From Pisolithus tinctorius (Eukaryota > Basidiomycota > Agaricomycetes > Boletales > Pisolithaceae): a stretch of DNA of 64,000 nt. The notes beneath the pieces were generated by a model that was not told the origin of the DNA, searched no databases, and worked only from the letters and a program-made list of their open reading frames with translations. Made by a program: the position numbers and the translations under genes. The stretch is from NCBI GenBank assembly GCA_024663395.1, contig JANFAH010000002.1, forward strand, positions 6,386,001-6,450,000, written 5' to 3'. Of this stretch, positions 56,068-64,000 are shown one piece after another (within the stretch, counting starts at the first letter, position 1; each line of letters begins with the position of its first letter).

Positions 56068-56298
56068 CCGAGTAAGGGGTAAAGGAATGTTGATTAGCAA
56101 AATGATTATCTATAAAACAGTGAGTGGAACCAGAGTCCACTAAAGTACGAAGACGAGATAACTCTGGGTTTTCTAATGTGACATAGGGGGTCAAAGAATT
56201 CGGGCTGGAAAGAGCAGACGTGTTGAGACGAGCCTCCAAGTTTGCACAACCAGAGTCAATGCAGCTCCCAGATTGTGCAGAGTCCCAGGAGCTGCTAC
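56068..56298 (-). pseudogene. Protease of gypsy Y, N-terminal part
   Basis: Reads ELSRLRTLVDSGSTHCFIDN from about 56160; the Asp-Ser-Gly active site is intact. X5 interrupts shortly after at FTPYSV. The rest of the domain is at 54227 and below. Confidence 0.78.
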
Positions 56299-58024
56299 CT
56301 ATTTTTTTGTCTCAGGGGTAGTACCTGAGCCCAAGGCCGATGCAGCTTCAGTGGTGGCCACAGCATGAGCCTTGGCCTTTGTGGCTTTCTTGGGGCATTT
56401 GTCAGTGAAGTGACCAGACCCTCCACAGAACATGCAGATGTTTCTGTCTATGCAATGCTTGCGTTCTTCTGGGGTGAGTTTCCCATCCTTCCTGAGTTTG
56501 CTAGGCTCAGGCTTGGATGAGTTGCTGTTATTGCCCAGCTTTGATGAAGCTGGCTTGGACTGGGTGGAACTGGTGTTGTTGTTGTTGTTGTTGCCAGTCT
56601 TGGCTTTCTCCTGACCAGTCTTGGGCTGACTGTTATTGCTGGAACCTCCAGACTTGTTGTTGCTGGAGTTGGACGAGCCTTGGTGCTTACTTGCCTGCTG
56701 GACTTCTTCCTTGTGCTCCCAATAGCACACTGTGAGGAAATATAAAAGTGTGGATTGAGGATGGGGTAGGATCTGAGAGGGAGTGAGTAAGTCCAAAGGG
56801 GCTCCTTTAGCCTCAGCAGAGAGTGTAGGGGAATAGGAGACTGTCTGGGGCAGTCTGGGGCAGTCTTTCTCTTGTTCTTGTCTTCAGGGGTAACTCGTCT
56901 ATTGGTAAAAACTTACAGTACAAACTAACTGTAAGTAAGTGCTGACTAAGCACACAAAAAGCGAACTATGGTACTCAAGTATAGTACCCACAACAGTAAG
57001 TAAAGAAACCATAAAACAAATAAAATAGAAATTAATACCCAATCCAATAGTAAGGAGATCTCTCTCCTTACAGCACATCTATTTCTTGGGCAAGGTGGCA
57101 AAGCTCATGAAGTGTCCGGGGCTTGCCAACCCGACAGACCTCATCCTTGATTTGGTCTGGGAGGCTGGAATAGAAATGATGGCGCTGCGCACCGTCTCCA
57201 TAGCCTCAGACTTGTGAAGCAAGCTGATTAAAGTCAACTACATACTTGTTGATGTGCTGGCTATCCTTCATGTGCAAGTGGTCGAGTTGGCTCTCAGCAT
57301 CAGCAACTGGGTCATGAGGGCCAAAGGTGGTTTGCAGCTCTAGGACAAACTCCCTCCAGGAGTCCATCCAGAGAGGCCAGTCATTGGGGTCATCGAGCCT
57401 GAGCAAGTCTGGCTCAAACCACTCAAGGGCCATGCCTTTGAGGTAGGATTGCATGAAGATGACTTTGGCATGGTTGGTCCTGAAAGCCTTGGGTCGGTCT
57501 TGAAAGTTCAGCTCACACTGAATGAAGAATGCATGAAGCTTCTTGGGATCGGTGCCATCAAAGGTGTCAGGCTCGCATAACTTGGTCCTGCTTGAGGACT
57601 CAGGACTAGTATGGGCATTGTGAGCCAACAGTTTGATGGCCAATGCGAGGTTATCTAAGACCGTAATGGCAGGCTTGGTGTCCAGATCTGGGAGGTCCGG
57701 TTCATCCTCCGGATCATCATCACTGGGACCATGATCATTGGGATCATTACTGGGGTCATCATCTTCTGGGTTATTATCATCATCATCACCTGGCCCATCA
57801 TCGCCAGGGTCACCCTCAGAGATGGGAGCAGTGGGATGATGTGGTGTGGGAGTATTAGATGTCCAGGCTGAAAAGCCCCTGAAAGGACTAATGGGATCTG
57901 GGTAGCGCCTAGTGGTGCCCAAGGCAGCTAGTGCTGTCTCGTGGCAAGCCCCACTGGCTGAGGCAGAGTTGGGGTTTGTGGCAGAATGACCATGGGGAGG
58001 TTGAAAACAAGTCTTGGTTGCCAT
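56299..58024 (-). pseudogene. gag: Gag of gypsy Y
   Basis: Starts MATKTCFQPP (58022-58024), then an acidic Asp/Pro-rich stretch (57700-57830), then the gag core: LCEPDTFDGTDPKKLHAFF, AKVIFMQSYLKGMALEWFEP, WREFVLELQTTFG. TGA at 57206-57208 replaces Arg in SQV-GYGDGA; the frame then runs to LHELCHLAQEIDV, where solo LTR Z3 (56731-57072) intervenes, and resumes as YWEHKEEVQQ. A Ser/Asn-rich linker precedes a CCHC knuckle near 56430 (CMFCGGSGHFTDKC). Ends at 56299. Confidence 0.88.
56731..57072 (-). mobile_element. Solo LTR Z3 (family Z, divergent) in gypsy Y gag
   Basis: 342 bp, minus strand TGTAAGGAGAGAG to ATTTCCTCACA. Starts with a 9-bp perfect inverted repeat GTAAGGAGA-GAGA-TCTCCTTAC. On the plus strand flanks are ACAC (56727-56730) and GCAC (57073-57076); with two CpG losses both could derive from GCGC, which would encode the Asp-Ala-Arg-Tyr-Trp common at this gag position. 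Boundary support is weaker than for Z2. Confidence 0.7.
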
Positions 58025-58062
58025 GATGGTTTAGACCCACACAAGTGGCGAGTCTGAAATAC

Positions 58063-58586
58063 TGTTAAGTTTGGGATGTCTGGGTTGAGACCAGACCAGA
58101 GACCGAAGCAGGTGCAAGTCCGAGGGGTTGGGATCAGGAGGGGAGTCAAAGACACAGCCAGTTGGACTGATTGGACTTAGCGACTGGAGATACAGCACTA
58201 TTCCCTTGCATGGATCTCAGTCCAAGTCCGAGGCTGAAGCAGGGTTATCAGAGTTAACTTAGTTGATTTCAGACTGAGGGGTACAGGCTGAGTATCTACA
58301 AGTTTATATACTAGAGTATCTATAGTACAGAGACCAGTAACGCTGGTCTTGCAAGGATTGCTAAGAAGATTGGTAAGACAAGTATTAGTAAGGTATGACA
58401 AAGACAATGGAGACCAGGACAGAGTGGACCAGGGACATGACTGGGCAGGATTCAACTGAAATGACAGACACTGCAAAGCAGTGTCTACCATGCTAGACCA
58501 ACTGGAGATACAGGATTGGTGAGGCCATGGCCAGACTGAGTGAGTGCAAGGCTGAGGCCAGCCAGGGTCGAGGCATGGCTATGACA
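58063..58586 (-). repeat. 5' LTR of gypsy Y
   Basis: 524 bp, minus strand TGTCATAGCC to CTTAACA; same family as the solo LTR at 15243-15766. No TGG-type primer site follows it, so priming may differ from elements A, B and Z. Confidence 0.9.
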
Positions 58587-59760
58587 CTCTATTAAATGAA
58601 ACTAGTGACAGGCCTGTCTTTATGTTGTGATGATATAAATAATACTACTGAAGGGCCCATCCATTTGTTGTCGCAATATACATGGTACTACTGAAGGGCC
58701 TGTCCATATGTTGCAATGCTATACATGAGATTACTGACAGGCCTGTCCATATGTTGTGACAATATAAATAATATTACTGAAGGGCCCATCCATATGTTGT
58801 GACTCTATTGAATGATACTAGTGACAGGCCTGTCCATATGTGGTGACAATATAAATAATACTACTGAAGGGCCCATCCATATGTTGTGACTCTATTAAAT
58901 GATATTAGTGATGGGCCCACCTTTATGTTTCAAGAGGGTACATCTTACTGGGGCTGGGCCTGCCCATATGTTGTGACAATATAAATAATACTATTGAAGG
59001 GCCCATCCATATGTTGCAATGCTATACATGAGATTACTGACAGGCCCATCTTTATGTTTTGACAGGGTACATCTTACTGGGGCTGGGCCTGCCCATATGT
59101 TGTGACAATATAAATAATACTACTGAAGGGCCCATCCATATGTTGCAATGCTATACATGAGATTACTGATGGGCCTGTCTTTATGTTTTGTCAGAGGTAC
59201 ATCTTACTGTGGATGGGCCTGTCCATATGTTGCATAATACTACTGACAGGCCCAACCTTACATTGTGACTCTATTAAATGATACTAGTGATGGGCTCGTC
59301 TTTATGTTTCAACAGTGGTACATCTTACTGTTGACAGGCCCGTTCATATGTTGTGACATCATGAAATGACATTACTGATGGGCCCATCTTTATGTTGCAA
59401 CACCATAAATGATATTACTCCTGGGCCCATCCATATGTTGCCAACTTTGTATTCTAATCATAGACAGGCCCACCTTGATGTTGCAACAGGGGTGTAACCT
59501 ACTAGGACAGGCCCATCCATGTCTTATAGCAGCTCAGTATACTTAATTGGTCACAGGCCTGTCTAAATGTTTCAACATCCTTATCCACCACAGCCCCTCC
59601 CATATGTTGTGGTAATGCACTTATGGGCCTGTACATATGTTGCTCTCACTTTAGTCCCTTGGGCCTGTCCATGTGTACCAGCTGATCTATTTAGGTGGGC
59701 TCGTCTCAGGGTCTATATAAGTGTTGGTGTTTTGGTGCACAGGCTGCCCATGTGTTGTGA
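58587..59760 (+). repeat. GGGCC minisatellite array 2, right part
   Basis: About 25 degenerate monomers of the unit described at 47220, e.g. GGGCCCATCCATATGTTGTG. A longer composite of roughly 165 bp recurs (58920, 59055, 59180). Decays after about 59560. Confidence 0.78.
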
Positions 59761-60984
59761 CTAAGTGTGACTACACTATGTGGATATGCTTTCAAACTTT
59801 GGAACCAATCATTATGACACATTTGCCCCCTTCACCTTCAGGCTTTGCTGTCTTCACACTTCACTGGCAACATTCCTCAGGACTGAATGACCTTGTTAGG
59901 TTGCTTCTGTTCATGTTCTTCCACATGCTGAACCAATGACCTCTCAACAATGAGTCTACTAGCACCATCATTCACACATATGTTGCAAGCCTATCAAGTA
60001 ATCTGTATACATTGTCACACTATATCAACAAGAAGGAATGGTTGTCAAAACATTGAACCTTGTCACTGTTGTCCCATCAATCACATATTGCACAGCTTTT
60101 CACATTTTTAGGTATGAGATTGTGCAGGTCAAGAATCTCTGGGTGCATTCACACTGCCCTATTGAGAGCATGGCAGAAAATGAAACTTATATACCAATTG
60201 CTGGGTCACAGCAAAATTTCATTTGCTCAGGTTCATGTTGTCATGGTTAAAGCTGGCATCAACTAAGTAGAAGGTGCAAAGTTAACAACCTAGTGGTATG
60301 CAATGAAACAGGTAGATGATAGCAGAGGGAGCCCCTGGCTTGGGTCTACCTGACAGACAGGAGTTCCCAGTTGCCCAATTTATTTATTTATTTGATTTCC
60401 ACACTGATGTCAATGGCCAATAAAGTTTCCCACCAGTGATTGCAATGCTGTGATGTTGGCAAAATTCATCAACAACCTGTGTATGGCCTTTGCACTTGGC
60501 CTGAAAAAGGAACTAGAAAGCAATTATCACATGAGAAGCAATAAGGAACAGGAAGACCTACCGAGTCTATGCTCAAGAACAAAGGCCAGATAATCATTGG
60601 TATGATCTTGATCAGAAGAAAGGGGGAACACAGATTGGATGTTGGAATATAGACTGTCAAACCTGCAGCATGATTGTTGTAAAGCTTCATGAAGGGAGAC
60701 AGCTGAAGAGAGAAAAATGATAGAAGCAGATTCGAAAATTAGTGTGGAAACTATAAATTAGTGAGACTCAAGTGAATAAATGAATGAGACATCTATACCA
60801 ATCAAAACATGATGTAGTTTGTGAGGATCATGCAGGTCCAAACCAATCTATCCCATATGTGAAGCCAACATCACAATGAACAATATTTAAAATACCTGGA
60901 CAAAGAATGGCCTGAGGATGTTCAAAATGGGCAGCTATTAAACATGATTGAAAAAGTGCATGAGAGATGGCAGAACAGCACAAG
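59761..60984. other. Nothing recognised
   Basis: 1.2 kb between two arrays. Short open frames only, with no domain or codon pattern to support them. Contains ATTTATTTATTTATTTGA near 60380. Confidence 0.4.
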
Positions 60985-63900
60985 GCAGGCTGTGATCACA
61001 TGACACCACTTACAGTCTGAAGAACAATGGCAGAGCAACCATGAGTCTTCAGCACCCTGCCATCACATGAGATCACTTACAATCTAAAGAGCAGCAATGG
61101 CAAGGCAACCATGAGACTCCAGCACACTGCCATCACATGAGATCACTTACACGCTGAAGAGCAGCAATGGCAAGGCGACCATGAGACTCCAGCACACTGC
61201 CATCACATGAGATCACTTACAGCCTGAAGAGCAGCAATGGCAAGGCAACCATGAGACTCCAGCACACTGCCATCACATGAGATCACTTACAAGCTGAAGA
61301 GCAGCAATGGCAAGGCAACCATGAGACTCCAGCACACTGCCATCACATGAGATCACTTACAGCCTGAAGAGCAGCAATGGCAAGGCAACCATGAGACTCC
61401 AGCACACTGCCATCACATGAGATCACTTACAAGCTGAAGAGCAGCAATGGCAAGGCAACCATGAGACTCCAGCACACTGCCATCACATGAGATCACTTAC
61501 ATGCTGAAGAGCAGCAATGGCAAGGCAACCATGAGACTCCAGCACACTGCCATCACATGAGATCACTTACAGCCTGAAGAGCAGCAATGGCAAGGCAACC
61601 ATGAGACTCCAGCACACTGCCATCACATGAGATCACTTACATGCTGAAGAGCAGCAATGGCAAGGCAACCATGAGACTCCAGCACACTGCCATCACATGA
61701 GATCACTTACAGCCTGAAGAGCAGCAATGGCAAGGCAACCATGAGAGTCCAGCACACTGCCATCACATGAGATCACTTACATGCTGAAGAGCAGCAATGG
61801 CAAGGCAACCATGAGAGTCCAGCACACTGCCATCACATGAGATCACTTACAAGCTGAAGAGCAGCAATGGCAAGGCAACCATGAGACTCCAGCACACTGC
61901 CATCACATGAGATCACTTACAGCCTGAAGAGCAGCAATGGCAAGGCAACCATGAGAGTCCAGCACACTGCCATCACATGAGATCACTTACAGCCTGAAGA
62001 GCAGCAATGGCAAGGCAACCATGAGACTCCAGCACACTGCCATCACATGAGATCACTTACATCCTGAAGAGCAGCAATGGCAAGGCAACCATGAGACTCC
62101 AGCACACTGCCATCACATGAGATCACTTACATCCTGAAGAGCAGCAATGGCAAGGCAACCATGAGACTCCAGCACACTGCCATCACATGAGATCACTTAC
62201 AAGCTGAAGAGCAGCAATGGCAAGGCAACCATGAGACTCCAGCACACTGCCATCACATGAGATCACTTACAAACTGAAGAGCAGCAATGGCAAGGCAACC
62301 ATGAGACTCCAGCACACTGCCATCACATGAGATCACTTACATCCTGAAGAGCAGCAATGGCAAGGCAACCATTAGACTCCAGCACACTGCCATCACATGA
62401 GATCACTTACAAACTGAAGAGCAGCAATGGCAAGGCAACCATGAGACTGCAGCACACTGCCATCACATGAGATCACTTACATCCTGAAGAGCAGCAATGG
62501 CAAGGCAACCATGAGACTGCAGCACACTGCCATCACATGAGATCACTTACAAACTGAAGAGCAGCAATGGCAAGGCAACCATGAGACTCCAGCACACTGC
62601 CATCACATGAGATCACTTACATCCTGAAGAGCAGCAATGGCAAGGCAACCATGAGACTCCAGCACACTGCCATCACATGAGATCACTTACAAGCTGAAGA
62701 GCAGCAATGGCAAGGCAACCATGAGACTCCAGCACACTGCCATCACATGAGATCACTTACAAGCTGAAGAGCAGCAATGGCAAGGCAACCATTAGACTCC
62801 AGCACACTGCCATCACATGAGATCACTTACATGCTGAAGAGCAGCAATGGCAAGGCAACCATGAGACTCCAGCACACTGCCATCACATGAGATCACTTAC
62901 AAGCTGAAGAGCAGCAATGGCAAGGCAACCATGAGACTCCAGCACACTGCCATCACATGAGATCACTTACATCCTGAAGAGCAGCAATGGCAAGGCAACC
63001 ATGAGACTCCAGCACACTGCCATCACATGAGATCACTTACAAGCTGAAGAGCAGCAATGGCAAGGCAACCATGAGACTCCAGCACACTGCCATCACATGA
63101 GATCACTTACAAACTGAAGAGCAGCAATGGCAAGGCAACCATGAGACTCCAGCACACTGCCATCACATGAGATCACTTACATCCTGAAGAGCAGCAATGG
63201 CAAGGCAACCATTAGACTCCAGCACACTGCCATCACATGAGATCACTTACAAACTGAAGAGCAGCAATGGCAAGGCAACCATGAGACTCCAGCACACTGC
63301 CATCACATGAGATCACTTACATCCTGAAGAGCAGCAATGGCAAGGCAACCATGAGACTGCAGCACACTGCCATCACATGAGATCACTTACAAACTGAAGA
63401 GCAGCAATGGCAAGGCAACCATGAGACTGCAGCACACTGCCATCACATGAGATCACTTACATCCTGAAGAGCAGCAATGGCAAGGCAACCATGAGACTCC
63501 AGCACACTGCCATCACATGAGATCACTTACATCCTGAAGAGCAGCAATGGCAAGGCAACCATGAGACTCCAGCACACTGCCATCACATGAGATCACTTAC
63601 AAGCTGAAGAGCAGCAATGGCAAGGCAACCATGAGACTCCAGCACACTGCCATCACATGAGATCACTTACATCCTGAAGAGCAGCAATGGCAAGGCAACC
63701 ATGAGACTCCAGCACACTGCCATCACATGAGATCACTTACATCCTGAAGAGCAGCAATGGCAAGGCAACCATTAGACTCCAGCACACTGCCATCACATGA
63801 GATCACTTACAAACTGAAGAGCAGCAATGGCAAGGCAACCATGAGACTCCAGCACACTGCCATCACATGAGATCACTTACATCCTGAAGAGCAGCAATGG

Positions 63901-64000
63901 CAAGGCAACCATGAGACTCCAGCACACTGCCATCACATGAGATCACTTACATGCTGAAGAGCAGCAATGGCAAGGCAACCATGAGACTCCAGCACACTGC
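60985..64000 (+). repeat. 70-bp satellite array, at least 42 units, runs off window
   Basis: Unit of 70 bp: GCAGCAATGGCAAGGCAACC, ATGAGACTCC, AGCACACTGC, CATCACATGA, GATCACTTAC, A-NN-CTGAAGA. The first one or two units are divergent; from about 61091 identity is very high. The main variation is the dinucleotide before CTGAAGA (GC, AG, TG, TC or AA). 70 is not divisible by three and no long frame crosses it, so it is not coding. Could be subtelomeric or pericentromeric. Confidence 0.93.

Larger units (their letters stand above)
47929..58586 (-). mobile_element. Ty3/gypsy retrotransposon Y, with nested LTRs
   Basis: Minus-strand element bounded by a perfect 5-bp duplication CTCTA (47924-47928 and 58587-58591) within minisatellite. 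Order from 58586: 5' LTR, gag, protease, RT, RNase H, integrase. Insertions: Z3 in gag, X5 in protease, and X3 (itself split by X4). The end of integrase and nearly all of the 3' LTR are missing at X3; only 20 bp of the 3' LTR remain. The 5-bp duplication and lack of a TGG primer site set it apart from families A, B and Z. Confidence 0.9.

Noticed and set aside
59567..60266. Several 60-73-codon frames in the right flank
   Set aside because: Short, overlapping each other in different frames, within or next to decayed minisatellite; no support.
60985..64000. Regular repeat resembling a CRISPR array
   Set aside because: Units are 70 bp head-to-tail with no unique spacers; only two bases vary. 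It is a satellite in eukaryotic DNA.
1..64000. tRNA, rRNA or other structural RNA genes
   Set aside because: I found no cloverleaf with A and B boxes or rRNA core sequence on reading through; a covariance-model scan would be needed to exclude small ones.

Overview
This window looks like transposon-packed, gene-poor DNA from a basidiomycete fungus, probably an Agaricomycete. The reasons are 45-60 nt introns, KDZ (Kyakuja-Dileera-Zisupton) transposase with a cysteine-cluster N-terminus, a fungal TET/JBP-type dioxygenase, PIF/Harbinger elements with a convergent accessory gene, and Ty3/gypsy pol proteins of types I associate with mushroom genomes. I saw no housekeeping gene, tRNA or rRNA. No species call is possible.

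Layout. (a) 1-15242: a decayed Harbinger element (H1; accessory gene at 1-1259, transposase on the minus strand) split by a 12.36-kb gypsy element (A, 2045-14404). A itself carries a solo LTR (W, 8961-9616), an antisense gene with a Zn2Cys6-like cluster, and a ~1.15-kb TIR element inside that gene. (b) 15243-15766: a solo LTR of family Y. (c) 15932-22043: a bounded second Harbinger (H2) holding a large solo LTR (X1) and a copia-type solo LTR. (d) 22134-23948: 5' LTR and gag of a family Z retrotransposon, next to a GGGCC-rich minisatellite that holds X2. (e) 26.5-44.2 kb: a degraded KDZ composite: TET/JBP dioxygenase, a proline-repeat protein, an accessory protein split by gypsy B (32351-38581), and the KDZ transposase split by a Z solo LTR. 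(f) 44.2-47.9 kb: degenerate repeats, a MITE, one unknown gene, then minisatellite. (g) 47929-58586: gypsy Y on the minus strand, riddled with X and Z LTRs. (h) minisatellite, an empty 1.2 kb, and a 70-bp satellite array from about 60985 to the end.

Three threads tie the window together. First, almost every catalytic gene is dead, and the lesions I can interpret are mostly C-to-T or G-to-A at CpG: CGA codons became TGA, and catalytic Asp codons preceded by C became Asn in five unrelated proteins. This fits cytosine methylation followed by deamination, in a window that also carries a relic of a 5-methylcytosine-dioxygenase-like gene. Second, LTR families A, B, W, X and Z all leave 4-bp target duplications that reduce to NCGN (CpG in the centre), whereas family Y and the copia LTR leave ordinary 5-bp ones; families A, W, X and Z also begin with a short hairpin whose sequence differs between families while pairing is kept. 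Third, the 1.84-kb X LTR carries a 159-codon reading frame, upstream of its TATA box, that is intact in four of five copies, among the few open frames in the window that have not decayed. I consider this the best candidate for something undescribed.
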